From assembly GCA_026391115.1 (NCBI GenBank), contig JAPLER010000040.1:1-7410 (forward strand): DNA of 7,410 nt, given 5' to 3'. A program made the translations under genes and the position numbers. The first letter of the stretch is position 1; each line of letters begins with the position of its first letter. The notes under the pieces were generated by a model. That model saw only the letters and a list, made by a program, of their open reading frames with translations. It had not been told where the DNA came from and made no database searches. Below are positions 1 to 6,598 of this stretch, in pieces. This stretch comes from Bacteroidota bacterium. GTDB lineage: Bacteria > Bacteroidota > Bacteroidia > Chitinophagales > Chitinophagaceae.

Positions 1-972
1 ACTGCTAACTTGTTTTTTGATAACAATAAAGCCACCGAGAATACAATTGTTTTTAATGCACCAATAACAAAATCTATCAACGAAAAATTGTCTTTTACAA
101 TTACAGCAAATGCAGATATTACTTCTTATAAAAAAGATACTCTAAAACTTAGCAATAATATTTTTTCTATTGCACCACTTTTTAATTTCGATAATAAAAT
201 TTTGACATTAAATATTGGAGCAAAACCTACTTGGAATAATGCTGAATTTAGTTTTTTGCCCAATGTAAATGCAGCATACAAACTAGCTAGCGATAAGTTT
301 ATAGTAACTGCTGGTTGGTTAGGCTATTTTAATAAGAATACTTATAAAAATATAACAGATTATAATCCATTTATTGAACAACCAACAAGTTTTATAAATA
401 CTAAAGTAAGCGAACAATATTTTGGTGCAAAAGCAGCCATTGGCAAGCATTTTAGTTTCAATGGTCAATTATCTTTTTTAAAGTATACTAATCAGGCTTT
501 ATTTGTCAATGATGAAAATCCTTTGAACACGCAAACATTTAAAACCTTATATGAGCCTAATTTAAGTGCAGTAAAAATTTCAGCAGAATTGGGTTATACC
601 GAAAAAGAAAAATTTAGTTTTATTACTTCATTGCACTTAACTCAGTTTACAAGTCAAGATTCTTTTCCAAAAGCTTATGGCATAATTCCATTGCAGTTTA
701 ATACAACTGTAAAATATAAAATCTTAAAAGACGTTTTTTTAAAGAGTGATTTATTCATTAATACTGGAAATTTTTACAGAGTACAAACCATACAAACAAA
801 TAAAACAGAAACTGCTTTTGACCTAAACATTGGTGCCGAATATAAAATATTGAACAAGTTAAATGTATATATAGATTTCAACAACTTATTCAACAATCAG
901 TATCAACGTTGGCATCAATATCAAGTTTTAGGCTTTAATGTTGTTGCAGGTGTTGTATATTCGTTCCACTAA
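1..972 (+). CDS. TonB-dependent-receptor-like outer-membrane beta-barrel protein (C-terminal part, 5' truncated)
   Basis: The reading frame is open from the first base, so the gene starts outside the window; the TTG at position 10 is only an internal leucine codon. What remains is about 323 residues of alternating polar/hydrophobic strands separated by Asn/Lys/Thr-rich loops, the pattern of a transmembrane beta-barrel. The end has the layout typical of TonB-dependent receptors: a late NNLFNNQYQRW segment, then a GFNVVAGVVYSF strand. The last residue is His after Phe, so the usual terminal aromatic is one residue in from the end. No plug domain, TonB box or signal peptide can be seen because the N-terminus is missing. 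By family knowledge such proteins sit in the outer membrane and move ligands or act as structural barrels. The substrate cannot be read from this part, and a non-TonB barrel of the same fold is possible. The next gene follows after 15 bp. Confidence 0.72.
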   Translation, partial: TANLFFDNNKATENTIVFNAPITKSINEKLSFTITANADITSYKKDTLKLSNNIFSIAPLFNFDNKILTLNIGAKPTWNNAEFSFLPNVNAAYKLASDKFIVTAGWLGYFNKNTYKNITDYNPFIEQPTSFINTKVSEQYFGAKAAIGKHFSFNGQLSFLKYTNQALFVNDENPLNTQTFKTLYEPNLSAVKISAELGYTEKEKFSFITSLHLTQFTSQDSFPKAYGIIPLQFNTTVKYKILKDVFLKSDLFINTGNFYRVQTIQTNKTETAFDLNIGAEYKILNKLNVYIDFNNLFNNQYQRWHQYQVLGFNVVAGVVYSFH

Positions 973-983
973 CCCTAAATTTG
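952..983 (+). promoter_or_regulatory. Candidate Bacteroidota-type promoter for the tandem-HU gene
   Basis: An exact match to the Bacteroidota -7 box TAnnTTTG (TAAATTTG) lies at 976-983. A GTTG at 952-955 serves as a possible -33 element, with 20 nt between the two, which is the normal distance for this sigma type. The -33 part falls inside the end of the barrel gene. Only four bases separate the box from the ATG at 988, so a transcript from here would be leaderless or nearly so. Motif match only; co-transcription from upstream is equally possible. Confidence 0.42.
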
Positions 984-987
984 CTTT

Positions 988-1572
988 ATGTTATACGAAC
1001 TATTTTACAAATATCTAATTTTAAATGGCACAGCATCTATGCCTGGTATTGGTACTTTTGGTGTTGAGCAAATGCCTGCAACTATGGATTATGAGAATAA
1101 AAAACTTAATCCACCATCTCAAAATATTCGTTTGCAAAGTACAGAAATTGCAACAGACATTTACTCTTTTTACAACTATTTGGCAAGCGAATTAAATATT
1201 AATGAAAGTGATGCTGCACGTAGGTTTCAAGAGTTTTCACACGATATTCAAAAGCAATTGAATGCATCTGGTAGTGTGTTATTGCCAGGTATTGGCATAA
1301 TGAAAAGAGAAGTTTCTGGTATTTATACAATGGACTCTGAAAATGATACCAAACAAGTTTTGCCAGATTTATGGATAACAAAAACACAAGCTGCAACAAC
1401 TGGTTTACTAGATGTTTATTCAACAGAACGCCCTTCGATAATAAAAAATTCAAGCGTTGAAAGTGATATAGACAGAATAACCACTGTTAAAGAAAGTGAA
1501 GATTATTGGTGGGTTTTTGCAATCATTATTGCAATTATGGGCTTGGGTGCTTTATTGTATTACTACATTTAA
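988..1572 (+). CDS. Tandem HU-fold (CCDC81-like) protein with C-terminal membrane anchor
   Basis: This 194-residue protein resembles the bacterial HU-CCDC81 family of Bacteroidota, which carries two HU-like domains and is thought to link DNA or protein assemblies to the membrane. The duplication is visible: PGIGTFG at residues 19-25 and PGIGIMK at 100-106, each after a helical stretch (about 1-13 and 58-93). A polar linker (about 125-172) leads to one hydrophobic segment, residues 174-194, rich in Ile, Leu and Ala and preceded by acidic residues and Trp-Trp. The protein ends there. Family members usually continue past this helix into a periplasmic SPOR domain; here none follows, and the stop is soon followed by a terminator. 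With no signal peptide the HU domains should face the cytoplasm, making this a tail-anchored protein. No Shine-Dalgarno site is seen; the start is set by the family-like N-terminus MLYELFYKYL. The exact role is unknown. Confidence 0.75.
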   Translation: MLYELFYKYLILNGTASMPGIGTFGVEQMPATMDYENKKLNPPSQNIRLQSTEIATDIYSFYNYLASELNINESDAARRFQEFSHDIQKQLNASGSVLLPGIGIMKREVSGIYTMDSENDTKQVLPDLWITKTQAATTGLLDVYSTERPSIIKNSSVESDIDRITTVKESEDYWWVFAIIIAIMGLGALLYYYI

Positions 1573-1590
1573 TTTAAATAAATGAAATTT

Positions 1591-1624
1591 AAAAAGGAAA
1601 GAAAGGATTTTCTTTCCTTTTTTT
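1591..1624 (+). terminator. Rho-independent terminator after the tandem-HU gene
   Basis: A perfect 14-bp inverted repeat (AAAAAGGAAAGAAA at 1591-1604 against TTTCTTTCCTTTTT at 1609-1622) encloses a 4-nt GGAT loop and runs into a T-tract ending at 1624. It begins 18 bp after the stop at 1572 and ends 20 bp before the methyltransferase start. The stem is A/T-heavy with few G-C pairs, so its strength is uncertain. Because it starts with a run of A, it could also act on the opposite strand, though no gene on that strand ends here. Confidence 0.75.
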
Positions 1625-1644
1625 ATAAATAAGAATTCATACTA

Positions 1645-2544
1645 ATGGCTGAAATAATTACATACAATTCTTGTCCTTGCTGCAATAACTCAAATATTAC
1701 AAGTTTTTTAAAAGCTAAGGATTACACTGTTTCAAATGAAGTTTTTGAAATATTAAAATGCAATAATTGCACGGTTGCGTTTACCCAAAACATTCCTACA
1801 CAAAGTCAAATTGGTAAATATTACCAATCTACAAACTACATTTCACATAGTGATACTAAACAGGGTTTAATTAGCAAAATTTATCACGCAGTCAGGAATA
1901 TTACTTTAGTTTCAAAAAGAAATTTAGTAATAAAACACACAAATAAACAAGCAGGAAATCTGTTAGATATTGGTGCAGGTACAGGTGCTTTTAGTAATGC
2001 AATGCAACTTGCAAAATGGAATGTTACAGGTTTAGAACCTGATGAAATTGCAAGAACAAACGCCAAGAATAAATATGACTTGGATTTGCAAAATCCTGAA
2101 AATTTATTTAAACAAAATCCTGAAACATTTGATGCAATCACATTGTGGCATGTATTAGAACATATTCATACTTTACAAGAGTACTTAAAACAATTTCATA
2201 TAGTTTTAAAAAAAGAAGGAAAGATTTTTATAGCAGTACCAAACTATACATGCTACGATGCTGGATACTATAAAGAATATTGGGCTGGTTATGATGTGCC
2301 AAGACACTTGTATCATTTTTCGCCAAAAAGTATGGAATTGCTTGCAGCAAAAAATAGTTTTAAAGTAAGTAAAACTTATCCAATGTGGTTTGACAGTACT
2401 TATGTAGCAATGCTCAGTGAGCAATACAAAAAAGGCAAGCAAAACTTATTAAAAGCCTATTTCATTGGAATGCTATCTAATGCTAAAGCTATGTTTAATC
2501 ATAAAAAGTGTAGCTCTGTAATTTATGTTTTAGAAAAGTTGTAA
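1645..2544 (+). CDS. Zinc-ribbon class I SAM-dependent methyltransferase
   Basis: A 299-residue protein in two parts. The N-terminus has a zinc-ribbon-like pair of knuckles, C10-x2-C13 and C39-x2-C42 (with an extra C12). The remainder is a Rossmann-fold methyltransferase: the SAM-binding LLDIGAGTG ends at residue 114, an acidic GLEPD motif at 129-133 ends the second strand, and FDAITLWHVLEHI (162-174) is the post-II motif typical of the Methyltransf_23 group. VPRHLYHFSP follows later and is also common in this group. Zinc-ribbon methyltransferases of this kind are frequent in sugar and surface-glycan loci, but the acceptor cannot be told from sequence. Compared with zinc-binding sugar C-methyltransferases of about 400 residues, it lacks the extra C-terminal domain. 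It lies after a terminator with no TAnnTTTG box just upstream, so its promoter is unclear. The start is the first ATG in frame, nine codons before the first Cys. Confidence 0.82.
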   Translation: MAEIITYNSCPCCNNSNITSFLKAKDYTVSNEVFEILKCNNCTVAFTQNIPTQSQIGKYYQSTNYISHSDTKQGLISKIYHAVRNITLVSKRNLVIKHTNKQAGNLLDIGAGTGAFSNAMQLAKWNVTGLEPDEIARTNAKNKYDLDLQNPENLFKQNPETFDAITLWHVLEHIHTLQEYLKQFHIVLKKEGKIFIAVPNYTCYDAGYYKEYWAGYDVPRHLYHFSPKSMELLAAKNSFKVSKTYPMWFDSTYVAMLSEQYKKGKQNLLKAYFIGMLSNAKAMFNHKKCSSVIYVLEKL

Positions 2545-2579
2545 TAGTTTACTAAAACATAATTGCTATTTATTTACGA

Positions 2580-2587
2580 TATATTTG
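2580..2587 (+). promoter_or_regulatory. Candidate -7 promoter box for the NusG-paralogue gene set
   Basis: TATATTTG is an exact match to the Bacteroidota -7 consensus TAnnTTTG and lies 20 bp before the ATG at 2608, giving an expected leader of only about 13-16 nt. A TTG at 2563-2565 is the nearest -33 candidate, but its 14-nt spacing is shorter than usual. It is the only such box in the 63-bp gap, so it is the likely promoter of the genes from 2608 to 5325. Confidence 0.45.
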
Positions 2588-2607
2588 AAAAAATTAATTT
2601 CCAATAG

Positions 2608-3108
2608 ATGACTGATAAAAAATGGTTTGTATTGTACTCAAAACCAAGATGGGAAAAAAAACTAGATAATGCCTTGATTCAAAAAGGAATTGAAAGTTGG
2701 TGTCCATTAAATAAGGTAGAAAAACAATGGAGCGATAGAAAAAAAATTGTAGAAGAACCTCTTTTTAAATCTTATGTATTTGTAAGAATTAGAGAAGATG
2801 AAAAAACTACAGTATTGATGACACCCGGAGCAATGCAATTTGTTTATTATTTAAAAAAGCCAGCAGTAATAAGAGATAGTGAGATTGAAACTATAAAACA
2901 TTTTTTGCTTGAAGAAGAAACAAAAATAGAAACCATTAGTACTACAGTTTTTAAAGAAGAAACCAAAGTAAGAATTAGAAAGGGAATTTTTATAGATGCA
3001 GAAGGAACAGTTTTACGTAGTGGAAAAAAGAAAGTTTATGTTTTAATTGAAAGCCTTGGAACAGTTATGGTAGTTGAGTTTAAAACAGAACACTTATTGA
3101 AAATATAA
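2608..3108 (+). CDS. UpxY/RfaH-like NusG-paralogue transcription antiterminator
   Basis: A 166-residue specialised NusG paralogue. The NGN domain spans about residues 4-105: the opening KWFVLYSKPRWEKKL is the family signature, and PLFKSYVFVRI (51-61) is the conserved central strand. A KOW domain follows (about 118-166), with VRIRKGIFIDAEGTV at 121-135. Proteins of this type bind RNA polymerase and suppress pausing and termination; UpxY and RfaH members do so on specific long operons for surface polysaccharides. It is not the housekeeping NusG, which in bacteria normally lies beside secE and ribosomal-protein genes, absent here. It heads a set with the phosphatase gene 51 bp downstream. No UpxZ-like partner, long leader or ops-like element is recognisable in the 63 bp upstream. 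Family assignment is firm; the operon it controls is unknown. Confidence 0.85.
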   Translation: MTDKKWFVLYSKPRWEKKLDNALIQKGIESWCPLNKVEKQWSDRKKIVEEPLFKSYVFVRIREDEKTTVLMTPGAMQFVYYLKKPAVIRDSEIETIKHFLLEEETKIETISTTVFKEETKVRIRKGIFIDAEGTVLRSGKKKVYVLIESLGTVMVVEFKTEHLLKI

Positions 3109-3159
3109 TTAATAATTTCCAAAATTCTATATAGCAAACCTCAAATAGTACACTAGCTT

Positions 3160-3900
3160 ATGTTCTCATTTTTTAAAAAGAAGAATGACCCCAATTTAAA
3201 CTTATCTTTCCTTGAGGTAGATATGCATTCTCATTTATTGCCCAATTTAGATGATGGCTTAATATCAATGGATGATACTATAGCATTTGCAAAACAGTTA
3301 CAGGATTTAGGCTATAAAAAACTAATTTGTACACCACATATTTTGCCAGGTGTTCACGACAATTCTCCTGAACTTATTTTGCCAAAATTGCTAGAAGTTA
3401 AAGATGCTTTTACACAAAACAATATTGACATAAAAATTGAGGCGGCAGCTGAATATATGGTTGGCACAGAGTTTCAGGAAAGTATTGAAAAGGGTGAGCA
3501 ATTATTAACCTTTGGTGATAAGCATATTTTAATTGAAATGAGTTATGCATTTCCATCTCAAAACATGGCACAAGTAATTTTTGATTTAAAAATAAAAGGT
3601 TACAAACCCATACTTGCTCACCCAGAAAGATATAATTATTATTTGGGAAATTATGAAATTTACGAAGAGTTTATTGGCAGAGGATGTTTATTACAAATTA
3701 ATCTTTTATCGTTAACAGGTTTTTATGGTAAGCCAGTGCAAAAAGCTGCTGAATATTTAGTCAAAAACAACATGATTTCTTTTATTGGTACAGATATGCA
3801 CCACGCAGGACATTTAGAAATGACAAAGATTTTGGCAACATCAACTAAGTTCCATCGACTGGCAGAAAACCTAGATTTAAAAAATAAAAGCTTGTTATAA
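3160..3900 (+). CDS. CpsB/CapC-family PHP-type phosphatase (probable tyrosine-protein phosphatase)
   Basis: A 246-residue PHP-fold metal-dependent phosphatase. Metal-binding motifs appear in the family order: DMHSHLLPNLDDG (21-33), TPH (58-60), AAEY with Glu98 (96-99), AHPERY (153-158) and GTDMHH (210-215). Homologues (CpsB, YwqE) dephosphorylate the tyrosine-rich tail of the Wzc/CpsD-type autokinase that drives capsule or exopolysaccharide assembly. The cytoplasmic N-terminus MFSFFKKKN precedes the catalytic fold, and there is no signal peptide. Length is normal and all metal ligands look intact, so it should be active. Its neighbour upstream is an antiterminator of the type used on capsule operons, which supports the polysaccharide link. 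However, no kinase or glycosyltransferase gene is present in the window. A different PHP substrate cannot be excluded from sequence alone. Confidence 0.87.
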   Translation: MFSFFKKKNDPNLNLSFLEVDMHSHLLPNLDDGLISMDDTIAFAKQLQDLGYKKLICTPHILPGVHDNSPELILPKLLEVKDAFTQNNIDIKIEAAAEYMVGTEFQESIEKGEQLLTFGDKHILIEMSYAFPSQNMAQVIFDLKIKGYKPILAHPERYNYYLGNYEIYEEFIGRGCLLQINLLSLTGFYGKPVQKAAEYLVKNNMISFIGTDMHHAGHLEMTKILATSTKFHRLAENLDLKNKSLL

Positions 3901-3921
3901 TTTTATTCAAAATTATTATTT

Positions 3922-5325
3922 ATGAAACTATCATTTCATGGTGCTGCAAGAACTGTAACAGGTTCTAAACATTTGCTAACATTAAAAAATGGCAAACAAA
4001 TTTTACTCGATTGTGGTATGTTTCAAGGTTTAGGAAAAGAAACTGGTGATTATAATAAGCAACTTGGTTTTGAAGCATCAGAAATAGACGTAATGATACT
4101 TTCGCATGCACATATAGATCACAGTGGTTTAATTCCTTTGTTGGTAAAGCAAGGGTTTACTGGCTCTATTTTTTGCACACCAGCAACAAAAGATTTGGCA
4201 GCTATATTAATGGAAGATAGTGCAACTATTCAAAGAGATGATACAAGATATTTAAACAAAAGACGAGAAAAACAAGGCTTACCACCAGTAGAACCTATTT
4301 ATGATATTGAAGATGCAACACGTGCAGTGAGTCAGTTTGAAACTATCGAATATAATATTTGGTTTAAGGTTATTGATGGTGTAGAAGCAATGTTTACAGA
4401 TGCTGGGCACATAATTGGCAGTGCAAGTGTGCATCTTAAAATAAAAGAAGACGGTAAAGAAACTACCTTAACTTTTAGTGGTGATGTTGGAAGATATAAG
4501 GATATGATTTTAAAATCTCCACAGACTTTCCCTCAAGCACATTATATCATTATTGAAAGTACTTATGGTAACTCGTTGCACGATGATGTTTTTAATTCTA
4601 CTGATAATTTATTGCAGTGGATACAAAAAACTTGCATAGAAAAAAAAGGAAAATTAATTATACCTGCATTTAGTGTTGGAAGAACCCAAGAACTTTTGTA
4701 TTCACTTAATCAATTAAGTTTAGAAAACAGATTACCCAAATTGCCTGTTTATGTTGATAGTCCACTAAGTGCTGAAGCTACAAGCATTTTGAAAAAATTT
4801 CCAAAGTATTATAATAAAACGGTGCAAAAGATTTTAGAACACGACGATGATCCTTTTGATTTTTCGGGTTTGCATTTTACTTCAAGTGCAGATGAAAGTA
4901 AAAGTATCAATCAATATAAGCAACCTTGTATTATAATTTCAGCTAGTGGAATGGCAGATGCTGGAAGAATTAAACATCACATAGCCAATAATATTGGCGA
5001 TGCAAAAAATACTATTCTCTTGGTTGGTTATTGTGAGCCAAATAGTTTAGGTGGAAAGCTAATGAATGGACAAAAAGAAGTCAGAATTTTTGGAGAGTAT
5101 TATGAAGTAATTGCAGAAGTAGGTAGTATGCGTAGTATGAGTGCCCATGGAGATTACGACGATTTATGTCAATATTTAAGTTGCCAAAATCCAAATTTGG
5201 TGAAGGAAGTTTTTGTAGTACATGGAGAAGTGGAAGTGCAAATGGAATTTCAACAAAGGCTAATAAAAAAAGGATACAAAAACGTTGTTGTACCTGCAAT
5301 GCATGAAACAATTAATCTAGCTTAA
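3922..5325 (+). CDS. Beta-CASP metallo-beta-lactamase-fold protein (probable RNA-processing exo/endonuclease)
   Basis: A 467-residue protein with the complete metal site and beta-CASP insert. Metallo-beta-lactamase motifs: D30; SHAHIDHSG with HAHIDH at 62-67; H163 in DAGHIIGSA; D188 in FSGDVGR. Beta-CASP elements: ESTYG (212-216), PAFSVGRTQELLY (248-260), YVDSPLS (277-283), SASGMADAGRIKHH (340-353), MSAHGD (406-411) and the late H434 in VHGE. This is the arrangement of the CPSF73/TTHA0252-type RNA nucleases, so RNA cleavage in the cytoplasm is the expected activity. There is no KH or other added RNA-binding domain, and length is normal for stand-alone bacterial members. It follows the phosphatase by only 21 bp and is probably co-transcribed with it. 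Where many relatives have a GYQAxGTLG-type motif it has GYCEPNSLGGKL (369-380). The substrate is not known. Confidence 0.88.
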   Translation: MKLSFHGAARTVTGSKHLLTLKNGKQILLDCGMFQGLGKETGDYNKQLGFEASEIDVMILSHAHIDHSGLIPLLVKQGFTGSIFCTPATKDLAAILMEDSATIQRDDTRYLNKRREKQGLPPVEPIYDIEDATRAVSQFETIEYNIWFKVIDGVEAMFTDAGHIIGSASVHLKIKEDGKETTLTFSGDVGRYKDMILKSPQTFPQAHYIIIESTYGNSLHDDVFNSTDNLLQWIQKTCIEKKGKLIIPAFSVGRTQELLYSLNQLSLENRLPKLPVYVDSPLSAEATSILKKFPKYYNKTVQKILEHDDDPFDFSGLHFTSSADESKSINQYKQPCIIISASGMADAGRIKHHIANNIGDAKNTILLVGYCEPNSLGGKLMNGQKEVRIFGEYYEVIAEVGSMRSMSAHGDYDDLCQYLSCQNPNLVKEVFVVHGEVEVQMEFQQRLIKKGYKNVVVPAMHETINLA

Positions 5326-5342
5326 AAAGATTTTTTTTTAAG
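5321..5342. terminator. Possible bidirectional terminator between convergent genes
   Basis: CTTAAAAA (5321-5328) pairs with TTTTTAAG (5335-5342) around a 6-nt loop, and a run of nine T occupies 5331-5339. It fills the 21-bp gap between the convergent stops at 5325 and 5347. The stem is short and nearly all A-T, so intrinsic termination would be weak. It is called mainly from its position. Confidence 0.28.
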
Positions 5343-5346
5343 ATAA

Positions 5347-6429
5347 TTATTCATCAACTGCATTAGCAATTAATCTAGCACTCATTTTACGTAATGGATT
5401 TTTTCGCATACTTGCATAACCATTTCTTTGTCTAACAATATCAATAGCCATAAAAATGGCTGCTAAAAAAGATTCGTGATTGGCAATGCCTTTACCTGCA
5501 ATATCAAACGCAGTTCCGTGGTCAGGACTAGTTCTAATAACATTTAAACCAGCTGTATAATTTACGCCTTCTCCTATTGCCAATGATTTAAAAGGTATTA
5601 AGCCTTGATCGTGATACATTGCAAGCACAGCATCAAATTTTTCATAACTCCCTCTCGCAAAAAAAGCATCAGAACTATATGGTCCAAACACCATCATATT
5701 TTGTCTTGCTTCTTTAACTGCAGGTTTTATAATGGTTTCTTCTTCTTTACCAATAAGGCTTTCGTCACCAGCATGTGGGTTTAATCCCAACACAGCAATT
5801 TTAGGTTTTTCAATTCCAAAATCTTGTTGCAAGCATTTGTTCATTATCTGCAACTTACTTATAATCGCCTCTTTAGAAATAGCTTTGGCAACTTCTGCAA
5901 CTGGTATGTGCTCTGTAACCAACCCAATTTTTAAATTGTCTGCACACATTAGCATTACAACGTCTTTTGCAGCAAAAACTTCTTTAAAGTATGGGGTGTG
6001 TCCACTATGTTTAAAGTTGTTGTTTTGAATGTTTTTTTTATGAATAGGGGCAGTAACTAAGGCGTGAATTTGTCCAGCTTTTAAGCTCTCTGTAGCTTGT
6101 TGTAATGATAAAAAAGCATACTTGCCACCAACATCATTTAATACTCCTGGTGTTACAACAACATCTTCTTCCCAGCAAGTAAAAATATTAATTTGTTTAT
6201 GACTAATTTTTGAAAAATCTTTTATATTATTAAAACTTAAATTGGCATCAATAATATTTTTTCTGTAAAAATTAACAACTTTATTACTTGCAAAAAATAC
6301 GGGCGTGCACAAATTTAAAATTTCACTATTTGCCAAACTTTTGATAATAATTTCAATTCCTATTCCATTAATGTCACCACAGCTGATACCAATTATTGGT
6401 TTTTGAAAATCTGTATTCATTAAAAACAT
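5347..6429 (-). CDS. pdxA: 4-hydroxythreonine-4-phosphate dehydrogenase
   Basis: PdxA oxidises 4-phosphohydroxy-L-threonine with NAD; the product decarboxylates and is condensed by PdxJ in DXP-dependent pyridoxal-5'-phosphate synthesis in the cytoplasm. Family motifs are present in order: PIIGISCGDINGIGIE (11-26), VTAPIHK (125-131), GHTPYF (143-148), VTEHIP (171-176), GLNPHAGD (215-222), AMYHDQG (270-276) and IRTSPDHGTAFDIAGKG (298-314). Metal-ligand histidines correspond to H174, H219 and H273, with substrate-contacting H144. At 360 residues it is somewhat longer than the E. coli enzyme (about 330). Two ATGs compete as start: 6429 and, three codons in, 6420. The second gives MNTDFQKPIIGI and a leader length from the -7-like box equal to that of the divergent gene, so 6420 is quite possible. 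It stands alone on this strand; no pdxJ or lipid-synthesis neighbour is in view. Small departures from consensus are GIGIE for GIGPE and HTP for the commoner HTE. Confidence 0.93.
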   Translation of the reverse strand: MFLMNTDFQKPIIGISCGDINGIGIEIIIKSLANSEILNLCTPVFFASNKVVNFYRKNIIDANLSFNNIKDFSKISHKQINIFTCWEEDVVVTPGVLNDVGGKYAFLSLQQATESLKAGQIHALVTAPIHKKNIQNNNFKHSGHTPYFKEVFAAKDVVMLMCADNLKIGLVTEHIPVAEVAKAISKEAIISKLQIMNKCLQQDFGIEKPKIAVLGLNPHAGDESLIGKEEETIIKPAVKEARQNMMVFGPYSSDAFFARGSYEKFDAVLAMYHDQGLIPFKSLAIGEGVNYTAGLNVIRTSPDHGTAFDIAGKGIANHESFLAAIFMAIDIVRQRNGYASMRKNPLRKMSARLIANAVDE

Positions 6430-6437
6430 TTAGGCTG

Positions 6438-6445
6438 TAAAGATA
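6438..6445 (-). promoter_or_regulatory. Weak -7-like box upstream of pdxA
   Basis: Read on the minus strand the sequence is TATCTTTA, one base short of TAnnTTTG. It lies 8 bp before the ATG at 6429 and 17 bp before the ATG at 6420. A start of transcription here would leave almost no leader for the first ATG and a short normal leader for the second. No -33 element is evident, so this is tentative. Confidence 0.22.
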
Positions 6446-6598
6446 CAAGCTTGCTTTATTGAAATTTGATTATTTACACAGCAACCAATTTTGATTATGA
6501 AACTAAAGCTAATATTGAGTAATGAAATTCAAATTTTCAAAATACGATATTTAAAGTAATTATAGTTAAACAAAATCATGATTTCTCAATTCAACTAC

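Noticed and set aside
10..972. TTG at position 10 as a true start of the barrel gene
   Set aside because: The frame is open to base 1, there is no signal peptide after the TTG, and the product would be only a partial barrel; truncation by the window edge is the simpler reading.
1199..2442. Minus-strand open frames at 1199-1453, 1884-2141 and 2206-2442
   Set aside because: Each is fully covered by the tandem-HU or methyltransferase gene on the other strand, and none has recognisable motifs.
2545..3159. UpxZ partner gene or ops-like pause element near the NusG paralogue
   Set aside because: Searched by eye in the 63-bp upstream and 51-bp downstream gaps and found neither; the downstream gene is clearly a PHP phosphatase.
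5081..5311. 76-codon minus-strand open frame inside the beta-CASP gene
   Set aside because: It overlaps the conserved motif C and VHGE region of the real gene and shows no motif of its own.
5309..5379. 13-nt direct repeat CAATTAATCTAGC at 5309-5321 and 5367-5379
   Set aside because: Both copies encode C-terminal residues of two different genes (on opposite strands), there are only two, and the sequence is A/T-rich; most likely chance and not an attachment site.
5732..6028. 98-codon open frame on the + strand inside pdxA
   Set aside because: It lies wholly antisense to a well-supported pdxA, has no promoter box or family-like motifs, and its Ser/Ile/Cys-rich composition is what the complement of conserved coding sequence gives.
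6497..6559. 20-codon ORF (starting MKLKLILSN) in the pdxA divergent gap
   Set aside because: Very short, without a -7 box at a fitting distance and with no sign of conservation; chance ORFs of this size are common in A/T-rich spacers.
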